This document shows positions 35,916 to 47,388 of a DNA stretch of 64,000 nt, one piece after another. The stretch is from the NCBI GenBank assembly GCA_011319805.1, contig SJRY01000236.1:496001-560000 (forward strand). Reading direction: 5' to 3'. The stretch is from Macrocybe gigantea. Its lineage: Eukaryota; Basidiomycota; Agaricomycetes; Agaricales; Callistosporiaceae. Each line of letters starts with the position of its first letter. The stretch's first letter is position 1. The notes beneath the pieces were generated by a model. The model did no database searches. It was not told the origin of the DNA and saw only the letters and a list, made by a program, of their open reading frames with translations. Made by a program: the position numbers and the translations under genes.

Positions 35916-38910
35916 ATGAAGTCGCTTCGAAGCGTCGTCTTACGCCTCCTTTCCGTCCTAGCCGACCACCGCCCCCGTCACGCCCGCCCAGAGTCTCCGA
36001 AATCGGACATGGAGAACTATCTGGATTATTACCAGTCTTCGTTAGCCGACAGCGATCACGGTCATGCATCATCCATAATAATGCCATCATCCGCGCGACA
36101 CAGCAGAGAGCGTGCCACAACATCCTTCTCCTCTTCCGACTGCTCCTCCGACTCGAGAGACACAGATACCGCTTCCGGAGACGCGACTCCAAAGGCGAAG
36201 AGCAGAGCGCGTTCCGGGGCAAGCACGGACGTCAGTTCAGACAGGCGTCGGCTAGCAATAGTCGAGATGGATTCCCCATTGCTGGCCTCCAGATCGTCGC
36301 GTGAAAGATTGCCAGGCAACGATGGCACCATTCGATCGCGACGCGGTTTTCGCTCGACCTTGGAAGGAGTCGCAATCGTCGCACCTCCAGACGCGGCACT
36401 CAACTCATACACTCACTTGACACCCCCTTCCACAGCTCCGTTGCCGAAAAGTAGCAAGACGGACGACGGTCAGGGCCATCACCGGGCTTCATCGGATGCT
36501 AACGTGAAGAAATCTTCTCGAGACGTTGGAATTGTCGGCACAGATACCCAGTCACCTGTCATTGACGTGTTCCATTTGCCCCATGCATCCATGGACAGCG
36601 CATCGCTTAATTTACCAATTTTTCAACAGCCACACTCCAGATCTCCCTCTCCAGGCGTCGCCTCAGAATCGACTCCTCCCGTGGCCGGTCGGTCTTTGTC
36701 TCCCATGCCGTCTGACCCTGAGAAACCGTTCGGCAGACTACCTGTCACGCCGGAAATCGGACAGGAGAAGGATATCGACGTCCCAGTTGCTGCGCCAGTC
36801 GTGGTAAGCCTGAATTCGGTCAGCCCGTTGCAGGTCGTCAAGAAGCCTTCCACGTCGGCGGACAAGCCCACCCCTGCATCCCAGCCAGCGTCATCTCGAC
36901 CCCCACCGAACGCTTTCCCACCCACCGAGACGGCTGCGTATCTACACTATCAGCCTGGTAAGTATCGCATCTCTCCAAGATGTGCCTGTGAATGTACTCG
37001 TTGACCGGATTGAAGGCTTGCATGCTACTGCTGGACCCTTACCACCGCCGCCCCGAGCTACATTCAACATTGACAGTCATTCGCCACCTCCGCCACGACC
37101 GCCACGGCATCATACTCCACTTCCATCGTCACGACCTCTCAGAGGCGATCTTGAGGCGGTCAAGCAGGCTCTTCAGTTGCCTCCGTCTGTCACTGCCGTC
37201 CTCGCCTCAAAATCCCCACACTCCTCCGTACTTGATGTGAGCTCTAGTACCGATTCGGAGACGGACCTAACGTTGTGCGTGAACTAGCGGAAGTTGCAAA
37301 CAAAGAGCGTTAACTTATCTTCTTTACAGGTCCTCCTCACCTAGCTCGGATTTACATCATAAAAGGTCCATTCACAGGCGTGAAGGTGCATTCTCACCGT
37401 CTACCATATCGTCAACTTCAACGGCATCGACATCAATTACTTCTCCATCTACCACGGGCATACCTCTATCTCCAATACCCAGCATTACTCTGGACGGAAA
37501 ACAGGAACAGAAGGATACAAGCAAACTTATCGATACCACAAGGGCGACGAATTTGAATACCACTGCAGCTGGTCTAGAGACCCCTGCTATCACCGTAGTA
37601 GAACCGGAATGCCTGGTTGTGGACGAAGACAAGGCTGAGGTTGATAAGGACGACCCAGATGCGTCTCATTCAACGACCCATAGCGATTCCGATTGGCACC
37701 ACGTTCCCGGAGATTCCCCTTCCTCATACCAAGGACACACCGGAGAAACACCTAGTCCTCCACCCAAGAGCTTCAGAAACAGTCTGACCACGAATCTGAA
37801 GCGCTTTTCCTCCCTCCCTCGCACACCTTCCCTCTCATCGCGTTCCGCAAGACGATCGTCAAACGGCACCCATTTCTCATCTCGCACACCGTCCCCTATT
37901 CTCTCACCACGTTCGATACCTCCCGCCAAGATCAAGTCACGCAACCCTCCTGCCATGTTTTGCCACGAGGTGGCATCATTGAGGAGTACCTCGGAACGCT
38001 GTGCCGTATATGCTCGGAAAATCAACGAATTATACGTGTATGATTGCGGTCTCGGGGATTGGATCATCGAGACCAAGTATCACGGTGCGTTGCGCTGAAT
38101 TTGTCCGTCGAAGGGCACTTTGTTCATTTTTGTCGTTACTATAGCAAACCAGGTGCGACCTGCCACAGGACCCCGCACGCGTTCAACCCGCAGCCACGTC
38201 ACACTTCTCGCGCTTCCATGATCTCCGAAGCCACTTTTCCCCGTCGCCCAGATGCGTCCAAAGCCACCGATCTGTCTCTGAAAACGCGTGACTTGGCTCC
38301 AACGGTGCCTTTAGTGTTACCTTATCCTTCATTGGCCAACAGCCCGCGTAAGCAGTCGCCTCGGAAAAACTCCAGCATCGCGAGCTTTACTCCTCCCGCA
38401 TCCATCCGATCCCTAGGTCCAGCGACGCCAACTTCCAAAACCGGCGGCTTTTTCGCATCCTTGGGACGCAAGACGAGCCTCTCATCAGGCAAGCGGGAAA
38501 AGGGAGCTCCGGCCAGTCCCGCTACGCCATCCTCATCTGGGCCCAAGGTTCTCACAAAGAACCCGCCGAACATCACAAGCATTCCTTCCGTCCCGGGTGG
38601 CCCTCGTGCTCCCAGCAGAGCTGTGCGTTCGCAGACTTTGATGGCCACCGTGAGCCCACATTCGTCCACCGCGACAATCACCGAAACCAACGGCTTCACC
38701 CGCCGGCCTTCTCTGGTTGATCTTACACAGGATCGGGTCATTGACATCCAACCAGACCCAGAATTTGAGCGCCAGATAGATAAACTCGCTGATCTGCTCC
38801 CACATGCGGATCGGAATGTACTTGCAGGCTACTTGCGTCGTGCTGGTCAAGATATACTTGCAATAGGACAATACCTTGAGGACGAAAAAAATGGGACAAT
38901 AAAGACATAG
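35916..38910 (+). CDS. Large Ser/Pro-rich protein with C-terminal CUE-like region
   Basis: I do not recognise a named orthologue. ATG 35916 gives MKSLRSVVLRLLSVLADH. Most of the roughly 900 residues are Ser/Pro/Thr-rich and probably disordered. A conserved-looking block is AMFCHEVASLRSTSERCAVYARKINELYVYDCGLGDW at 37950-38070. The end (PEFERQIDKLADLLPHADRNVL and AGYLRRAGQDILAIGQYLED) has the pattern of a CUE-type ubiquitin-binding three-helix bundle; this is inference from spacing only. Introns lie near 36958-37014 and 37275-37330. The junction around 38090-38145 is ambiguous: donor GTGCGT needs a base change near 38180, while donor GTATCA at about 38077 stays in frame. Confidence 0.65.
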
Positions 38911-39070
38911 CATTTGCTTTCCTGTTAACGTTTCTTGATTTCATTTTCATTTTACTATCCACGACACGTCGACATACTATGATTGGAATGTGCATCCGTA
39001 TTTATCTTACCCACGGACTGTAATTCACCATGTTTACTTGTATAAAAGAGTAACAATATTGATGATAGTA

Positions 39071-40911
39071 TCAGAACGGAACACTAGCAAATCGTGCTTC
39101 CAGCTGGTCTAAATTTACTGCCGGTCCGTCTTGCGCCTTGAGGAACGAAGGCTTTGGCGTATTGAATTACAATAGACAGATGATTGAAGGAAAAAATATA
39201 CCACTGGAATGACTCTGGCGGCTGGGGCCTTGCCACCCGGAATGATTCATAGACGGAACACGACTCGGAGGATGGCCGACGAGCATGGACTCGACCTCAT
39301 TCACGCTGTCTGAACGATCCGTCAAATCGCCCGATCTAAAGGACAAGTCGGCCTGTGGTGCGAATTGTTGACGATGTTGTCTGTTTCTCGTGTTGACCTG
39401 GGACATGTGGCTTTGTGGACGCCCCACAAAGTATTGCCCAGGCGCGACGTAATTACGATTCGGTATCGCGTCCTCTGAATCTGGCAACAGTGAACGATGA
39501 GATGCTCCGAGTGGGTCTGGACAAACCCCTTGGGACTCTATTCGTTCGCTGTCGTCCCAAAATTGAAACCTGCACCGTTAGTAGCGAAAACAGACTGCCT
39601 TGCCATGCGGGGATCTTCGCTCGCTGGACCGAGCGGAGGCCTGCCAAATGCTGCGGAACCCTCAAGACCTGCTGCGGCGCCCATCGTAGGGCCAGTCCCT
39701 GTGGGGACTAGAAGAGCTTTGCGTTTGAGTTTATCATGAAGTCCCTGAGACTAAGAGCTTGATAGATCTGTCCTGTGGGATGATTGGAACAGCAGACCTT
39801 CAATTTCTGGTACTCCTTTTCACGATCTCTCGCGGTTTCTTGGAGTTCGCGGACCTTGCGCCGTTCTAGTTCGAGGTCACGCTCCAATCTGCGTTCCCAA
39901 ATGATACAAGATGGAACTTTCCGGAAACAGAGAAGATGTGAAACGTTACCAGAAGTTTTGCCGTTGAGCAGCGAAAGTTCATTGTTCGCTAAAGCTAGCT
40001 GCGGTCATCTTTCAAGATAGTGAACGAGTCTTTACCCTCTCGAATAACGTTGTCGAGTTGTTTCTGCAACTGAGCATTCTTTTCGTTGACGTTGCGCAGA
40101 ACGGCTTGCTGAAACGAACTAGAGGGGTCACATAGTAATGATGTGCAGGTTTCGTCGAGCCAGCTAACCTCTCTTGGCAGAGCTGGTACTGCCAGAAAGA
40201 AATGGCTCTAGTATTTTCAAGCTCAAACATTCCGGACAGGAAAGAAGAACCATCATCACCGAGAGCAAATTTCCAATACGATTGATGGACTCAGGCCAGA
40301 GAGAACGGACTAAGGACCAAGATGACGAGCAGTTTCGGAAACCAGGGATTGGTGCACCAGAAGTACTCACAGTCTTATAGTCATTCGACGGACGCAGGGA
40401 GCACATCTACCCAAAAGGCATTAATGCGCACCTGCATCGTGACTTCAGAACCACATACGACAACATCGTCTCTGGGAAACAAGAAGTGAAGATAAAACGA
40501 CTCTTGATGTAGTGCGCATGAATTCGCACGGTTCCAGCAAACTCGTATCGCACGCTATTTATCCACAATCATGAAAAGTCGTTTGGACCGAATTTACGCG
40601 ACGTTCGGACCTGGACACAGTCGTGCTGCAGTGAACAGTTCGCTGGCGCATGGAACTGTTTGAGGTTAGGGAAGACCATCTGCATGATCCACTCAATATA
40701 TGTTATTACCGCAGAAAATGTGCGAGCCTAGGCAGAGGGAGCGTCAGTCGGTGCTGGTAGGGAAAGTCATAGGGCATACAAGTCGTCTATGATGGACATC
40801 ATTAAGGATCGGTGAATTCGAGCTAGCGGCGGGTCGTTTGCTCACTACAACAGCCTTTTCGGTGAGTTGCTGGCGGCAGGTTAGCCTGTTACACTTGAGC
40901 TCAGTGTCCAT
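39071..40911 (-). CDS. hei10: HEI10-type meiotic RING E3 ligase (CCNB1IP1/Zip3 family)
   Basis: Expected to mark and stabilise crossover sites on meiotic chromosomes as a SUMO or ubiquitin ligase. ATG 40911 gives MDTELKCNRLTCRQQLTEKAVV. The RING is then built from tiny exons: a 7-nt exon (40780-40786), an 18-nt exon (40710-40727), 40611-40655 and from 40554 onward. Together they read TTCSHIFCVPC, ASELFTAARLCPACDTSLLEP. It continues DDVVVCGSEV, LRPSNDYKT, RAISFWQYQ, a coiled coil (FQQAVLRNVNEKNAQLQKQLD) and a disordered tail ending LEARFASVPF at 39071. This matches the fungal HEI10 layout of RING, coiled coil and low-complexity tail. Confidence 0.87.
40710..40727 (-). other. 18-nt exon in HEI10 RING
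   Basis: This exon lies between CCTAG and GTAATA and encodes the CSHIFC zinc-ligand segment with split codons at both ends. The next exon supplies VPCASELF. Confidence 0.75.
40780..40786 (-). other. 7-nt microexon in HEI10
   Basis: The exon ACGACTT is flanked by an upstream acceptor ending CATAG and a donor GTATGC. It supplies Thr, Thr and the first base of the next Cys, giving KAVV-TT-CSHIFC, which is the expected RING reading. Skipping it breaks the frame. Confidence 0.75.
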
Positions 40912-41224
40912 GGGTCAGCAGAATGTCGAATATATGCGTTTCGATGGCTAGAGGAGTGGGCGAGATGAGCCGCGGCGCTTGACGCGTCTTCGAGGAAGAT
41001 GTCACGTGCAAGAAACAGGGATCGTCCACATATATTACGTAGTAGCAACAGACAAGTAATGGATTGAAATATCATGTCTAGAATCTGTGCAGGACAAAAA
41101 AAGAAATTACAAAATGAAGACCGGTATACAACGATTAGGCAAGTAAAAGGGCAAAAAAAAAGAGAGCCATAAACCCAACATTAAGGAAGACGGAAGGAGC
41201 TCAAAACGATGAATACAGAAAACT
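40912..41224. other. Spacer between HEI10 and Kcs1
   Basis: Just over 300 bp between tandem minus-strand genes; it should hold the HEI10 promoter and Kcs1 3' end. Purine-rich runs occur around 41095-41165. I see nothing else. Confidence 0.4.
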
Positions 41225-44200
41225 TCAAGTCGAAATCATCCCCGAATCGTCCCCAAAAATTTCGTCGAATATTTCTTTACCGTCAGAGGGCAGCGCAGGG
41301 AGCTGCGAGGCGACAATAGACGGATCCTCACGCGAGGCCTTGATCCTATGGATGCGTTCCTCGTTCCAGATACGCTCCAGGGCATCTGCTAGGCTCCGCA
41401 ATCCTTTCAGAAAACCGCGATCAGGCTGGTCCGGATAATGCGGTGGAAAGCGGGCGTAGAGGAGCCCTGTGTCTGGATCGACCTCGGAGACGTAGCCTTT
41501 AGAGGTGGAAGAGGTGATGACCTTGCGTCGAGCGAACGCCGGGTCTTCCGAATCAGGATACGGAAGCCAATCCCGCCCAGTCGTGGTGTGCGCAAAGTCC
41601 ACTATGCGCACGATGATCTCGCCACGCTTCCTGCGACCACCGGAGCGCTTTCCGACAGGACCCATCAACAGATCTTCACTGTGTGATCGACGCAGGTCAG
41701 GCTTCTCGGGTCGCTCTGGTGGTCGCGATCGGCGTTCGAGCGACTCCCCCCGCTTGCTTCGAGATGACGGTTGCTCCAAAACCGATGTGCGGAAGGCTTC
41801 CTGGGCTTCGCGATCGCCATCATAGATCAGAAGAACACTGCAACCATAGAACCTGTATCCCTTGAGACGGTAAATAATACGAGCAAGTGTGTACAACTTT
41901 TGCAAAAGAGGAGGGATCTGATATGCCGTCAGGTGTTCCCCGTTGTGGAGAAACGAGGCAAGGACTGAATCAAAGTCTTCAGCGCGAATCTCCCGACCTT
42001 TATACTTGTCTTGTGTCGTGTAAGATTGCGTAACGTGATTCCACACCTACCATTTTGATCGTCAGATGCGACGCACCCTCTCAAGAGCATGCACTGACCT
42101 GCATGCCACATACTCGCACGCCGAGTGACCGGCTCGTCGTGCGATCACATTTCTTGCGCTGGCTCTTCTTTTTAGCGGAAGTGGCGTCCATGCCGTATTG
42201 GCGTGTCCCCATCTTCAGGTCCAGGACGCAGGGATGTTTGAGCCGGCCGGTCAAGTCCTCCATCAGGATGAAATGGTTTTGCCGCGTCGTATACGGACCA
42301 CTAAGGTCCTGCTGGGACAGCGAAAAGCTCGTCAAGACATCTTCGCCGGCAGTCAGGGAACGTGAGCGACTGCGTCTGCGATTCATTGAGACGACCAGAT
42401 CTGAAGCACCTGGGGACAGGGAATCCATGTCAAAGATGCCTGTGACTTCCTTGCCTTGACTATCTTCTCGACGATGCAGTCCCCCTTTTGCCCGTGTCAG
42501 CAGCGTGGACATTGTTTGGGAGCGGCGCAACGTTGTTTCGCCGTCGGACTGTGAGATACGCGTTCGGTTGTCACGGCTTACAACCTTGACATTACTGCGA
42601 AACGGCTGCCTTGAGGGCTGGTGCTCATCGACTTCGTCTTCATCAATGTCTGCATCGCCCTCGTCCTCAATCCGCGTAGCCCACCGCCTACCTGTACGCC
42701 TTCGGAAACGACGAAGAACAGTATTAAAAACGTGATCTTTGAGCCGCGCGTTCACCACAGTCGAGCCAGTCCCTCCCAACAACCGCAAGTGCGATGGTCT
42801 AGCAATGTTTTCGGAGTTGAACTGTCGCAAGAGTGGGCGATGCAGAAGCTCCTCGTCCGACAAATCCCTCAGGCGGTCCAGTTTTGAAGGGAAAGCACGA
42901 GAGCCCTGACTAGGAGAGTTGGCTGGAGTCGGAGCTTCCAAGTCATCAGTGATGTATGGTGGAAAGGAAGCGAGGGGACTTGGCTTTGAGCGGGACATGT
43001 TGCTAATAGTGGGTGTAGTCGCCAGGTCGGGGCTGGAGGCAGTACCATCGTTCAAGAGCCCACGTCTGAAGGGATGCCACGACTCGCTATGTGAACGGTT
43101 GCGGTTCTCCCTGCGTAAGATCCAAGCGGGAATGATGTGCCTGTTGCGGTCAAGGACGACCTCCGGCATTTCGGCTTCGTCTGTGTCACTGTCACCAGGG
43201 CTGGGCCGAACCGTCATGTCCTTTTGACCAGGAATGGGAATGCTCGGAGTAGGCTGTGGAGTATCTATAGACGGAAGATGTGTAGATCTCGATTGGCTGG
43301 CCTTTGACACCGATCCTGAAATCTGAGATGACTTGCTCGGCGCTTTGGGAACGCGTCGATAACTGACTAGCATTACGCCCAGGTAACGAGGGATGAAGGC
43401 TAGCAGGGGCGGAGCTTCGCGTTCCACAGCTTCATAAAAGAGATTTTCGCGGGACACCAAAGGCTGGACATGACGAGACAACACAGAGATTACTATACGA
43501 GTGACATGATGGAGAGAAACAATCAGCAAACCTTGCAAACAGCTTGTTTTGTAAATTTGTATATAGCGCTATGTCCCCCAACTTGGTTGCGAAACGGACG
43601 AAGAGGGATATGCGGAAGATGATCACTGTCGACGTCCCATAAGAAGTCCTCAAGTTCGTGCTCCGCATCATAGTGTACACGTCCAAGATGCTGATTTCCC
43701 CTCCGGAAGCGATGAGGATGTTCTTCCCCTTTATCCCAGTCATCACTTGGGAGGTCTATTGGAGGGGGGCTGTGAGGTGACGGCAAGGGCGTGCTTGTGG
43801 ACTTGGTAGAGATAGAGGCGGTAAAAGAGGCGGTGGACCATGCAGATTCGTCATCATCCGTCGACCAAGGGGAGAAGTGGCCCGAATCCTCACGCGATGG
43901 AGGAGGGTAGGTGGGCGAAATTGGTCGAACAGGAGTCGGAGACCTTGAGTGACTGATGAGAGAGGAGGCTTCGCTGTGCCTCTCATCGTCACGAGATTTA
44001 ACAAGACGAACAGCAGGTGAGCGAGAGGGGGAAGGTGAAGGTGGATATGGTCGTAGGAGATGACTTGGTTGATCATTAAATTCTGGGAGGGTGGCGGAGC
44101 GAGTTGAAGGAGCGCTCTGGAATCTGTCAGTCGTCATCTCGTCGGCCCTTTCCCGCCGCCTTCCTCTGGCGACATCCTGCCTGTAAATGACATCTTTTCT

Positions 44201-45034
44201 CCATTGCACAAGATCATGTACGGTGGACTCCCGTAGAGAGAGCTTTCTAATCTTGGCGCGCGTATCATCATGAGCGTGGCTGATGCTACCGTCTCGTGTC
44301 CTGGCACGTTCAAGAGCAGTGGAGCTCCTTTCGCGCCTGATAGCGACAGCCTCGCGTTCAGGCCAGTCCGAACGCTTCACAAATTCAAATTGAGGCTCCG
44401 CGACGGCCTCACGCGAAGCATGTGAAGAGGACGGATGGTGTCGAGTAGCAGAGGTATCAGGGCGAGACAATGCCTCACCAACCCTCGAATCGTCTGCGTT
44501 GCCAGTAGTTTCTCTGAATAGCTGCAGGGTAGCGGCGACTTTGCGGCCTCGACCAGACGCGGGAGCCGAACTGGGGATTTCACCTTGGTAAGAAAGCAAA
44601 GGAGACGAGGGTGGCGATGGGGAAAAAGAAGGAGCGGACGGTCCAGGCTGCGAGCGGTTTGCCTTGGAAGGAGATGCCGTGTAAGACGACGTGGATGGCT
44701 GTGACGGTAACGTTGAAGCGCGGGGAGTGAGATTTCGAGTCGGAGTGGCATCAGCAGGAGATTTTGAAACGTCGGAAGGCCGACGTCGGTGCGGGTGCTT
44801 TGACGGACCTGCAGCAGGATGGCGGAAGGATGGAGTGCCGGGAGCCAGTTTATCCACAAACCGCGGTGTGTCAGTGCTCAGAGTGTTGGAACGAGGCGAT
44901 GAGTGCTCGCTAGATGTTCCGGAACTCGGTGGAGAGAGTGGAAAGCGATGGGCATGTTTTCCGTGCTGTAGGGCGTCGACCACCGTCGCCGAAAGAGGGC
45001 GCTTCTCGTCTGACTTGCGCTGAATAGCGAACAT
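41225..45034 (-). CDS. kcs1: Inositol hexakisphosphate kinase Kcs1
   Basis: Makes pyrophosphorylated inositol phosphates (IP7) from IP6, signalling phosphate status. Three exons join in phase: 45034 to about 43530 (a Ser/Pro-rich N-terminus that ends in [16 protein letters not shown]), about 43465 to 42110, and about 42050 to 41225. The IPK domain shows [49 protein letters not shown] with the PxxxDxKxG motif, [15 protein letters not shown] and the metal-binding IVDFAHT. Length is about 1,200 residues, large as in other fungal Kcs1 proteins. A long disordered insert separates the two halves of the kinase. Nothing looks broken. Confidence 0.94.
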
Positions 45035-45820
45035 GACGGTGGTGGCGGAATTCAGGTACTCGCGCCGAGGTGTCTAAATGGCTGCAGCAAGGGAACGCGC
45101 AACCGCGAGCACCAAGTGTCAGGAGGGAGTTTTGAAGGAAGAGCGGAGGGTCTGTGACGGGTATGCGGAAGAGATGACGCTGAGAATGTCGACTGTTAAA
45201 CGCAAGAGGAGACGTGCACCGTTTTTTTTTAAAAATATGATATCAGGCCAAGGAAGACCACGTGCCCGTACTCGGGCCTTTGAATGGCAAACGTTCAACA
45301 ACTAAAAACGGACTCAGCGGACGTTCTCACGCTCAGCCAATCTCTCAAACGCACGTTTGACAGTAAAATACCTCACCAGTGGCGTATATCCCGTTCTCTC
45401 CCCACATGGAAAATCAAGGAAACATCCGAATTGTGGCCTTCACGAAGCCTCTCCACGCCGATTGATAGTCTCCAATCAGACCACCTATATCCAGCGTGTC
45501 GCCGTCAATCACCCGTCTGTTTTCCTTATATATCTATCCCCTGTTCATCCACGATTATGTCGCCACTTTTCATTCATATGGCACTATGTAGCGGCCCTCA
45601 AGACTTTCGTACTCATTGTTTCGGTTCAAATAGAAAGTACATTGTTCTTCTGTTCCCTTTGGCCCATGTGGCTTACATGCGGTTGACATGTGACCACAGA
45701 TTTCAAAGTCAGAAAGGGCTCCAATAAAATACAGGCCAACAGGATTAAACTGCCAGTAACCTCTTTTTCCTTTTGTCTTTTTGGCTTTCCGGACTCTTTG
45801 CAACTGTCCTCACGAGCAAT
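45035..45820. promoter_or_regulatory. Divergent intergenic region, Kcs1 and an unrecognised gene
   Basis: About 790 bp between start codons. It contains a T8/A5 tract around 45220-45235. From about 45690 rightwards the base composition becomes AT-rich and continues into the next gene. No gene is evident. Confidence 0.4.
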
Positions 45821-47168
45821 ATGCTCAACACTGCTTTTGTACCTGCTCTTGATAATCCTCTACATTCCACTCTACCATCAAGTCTGAAAAAGAACTTGCT
45901 AGAAAAACACCATCCAACAAACTCCTTTCAGTCATCTTCAAAGCAATCATTCTCAAACAGCACATCCAAAAGCTCCAAGACAGTTCATTTCTCAGAGCCA
46001 CTATTCAATGTAGGTGCTGTTTTTTGCCATCCTGTCTTCTACCTGCTAATTATTGAATAGAGCCCACCCTCAGTCCAGGGCATTTTGGAATCCTCTTTAT
46101 TCCCATATCAACTACTAACAAATGAGCCACCTTCTCATGAAGATGCTTTTTCTCTTGGCCAGGAAACTCAAGTGACCATCAGAAACCAGCAAGACATGAC
46201 CTCCATTTTTCTGGATCCAGGCACTTCATCACCTTCAAAGGCAGGGAATGTTGCATTCACACTGCAGCCATATCCTTGGAGTGACAGAGAGACAGAAATA
46301 ATAACAAGACAAAATCTGAGATTTGTTTTTGAACAGGTGAGTGTAGCCAAGCCTGCCATGGTGATATTTCATCAACACTTTTCATCAGCATGGCCACGGT
46401 CCAGCTGGCAGTAGGAAGCCTGTCTGCACTCAGTCAGCAGACTGGACATCACCTACCGACTCCTGTTCAGGATGCTCTACTGCGGTGGGGCAAGACAAGG
46501 AGAATGCTTATCTGTCGGGAGGATTTGCATCAACTTCTCGGCATGCCCCGCTGGAAGATGACGAGCCCAGAATTGACACCGAGGACGATGAGGACGATAA
46601 CGCCCAACCAGCACACCGGTCGACCGTGTTATCGACCCACCGCGCGAACCCCCGTGTCCATTCCGAGAATGCACCCATAGATAAGGTCAAGACTCCTCTC
46701 CGGAATCCTCCTCGGCCGAGGGGCGAGGGCGGCATTAGGACTCGGATCGGCGCTCGGGAATCGCCCTGGGGACACTCGAGATCGCGTTCACGCACTTCGT
46801 CGTCGGATCTCGACGTCGATATGGAGGCGAGCGGCGATGCGATACCGGCCGTGAAGCCGCTGAAGCGCCTGTCCAAGTTGGTGCTCATCGAATGGGCGAA
46901 CAGGCTGAGGCGGCATGTATACCTGCGGGATCATGGCAAGGTCGACGACGCAGCGAGGAGGGATCTTGACCGCGTGCTCGAGATCGTACAGGCCAACATG
47001 GCCCACCCGGATTTGACACTCAAGATGCTGGCAGAGACCAAACTGGCGACGGCTGTCTCTAGTTTTGTGCACCAGACGGATTATAGCATCAAGTCGAAAA
47101 GGATAGCTCGGGAGATCACAAAGTTCTGGAGGCAGGCAGTAGAATATACCCAACAACTACAGTCATGA
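45821..47168 (+). CDS. Unrecognised protein with conserved-looking C-terminal helices
   Basis: I do not recognise it. ATG 45821 gives MLNTAFVPALDNPLHS. Introns at 46010-46060 and 46337-46388 are canonical and all three exons join in phase (FSEPLFN-SPPSVQG; FVFEQ-HGHGPAG), reaching GQDKENAYLSGG, an acidic patch (DTEDDEDDN) and a basic Ser/Arg region. The last 110 residues are predicted helical: LSKLVLIEWANRLRRHVYL, LDRVLEIVQANMAHPDLTL, KLATAVSSFVH, REITKFWRQAVEY. The DKEN and SKTVHFSEP segments suggest a phosphoregulated nuclear protein, but that is speculation. Exons 1 and 2 use more A/T-ending codons than exon 3. Confidence 0.7.
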
Positions 47169-47388
47169 TTGTTTTTCATACACCTGTTAGTACTTGCGGT
47201 CTATACATTCCGGTTCATTGCAAACGTGTACTTCTATCGAATGTCTAAAGTCATGTTTCATAACGAAATTATCAAGAAGTGTAGAATACACATGATCGTC
47301 CTAAAAACACACCAGACGCAATAGAATCCGCAGATAAAAAGAATTGGAACAAGAAAACAGCATGAGCATAAAATGAGACTGCTCCATG

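Noticed and set aside
46389..46500. Missing G near 46490 in the unrecognised gene
   Set aside because: Starting exon 3 at 46389 is open straight through to GQDKENAY; the other frame was a shadow.
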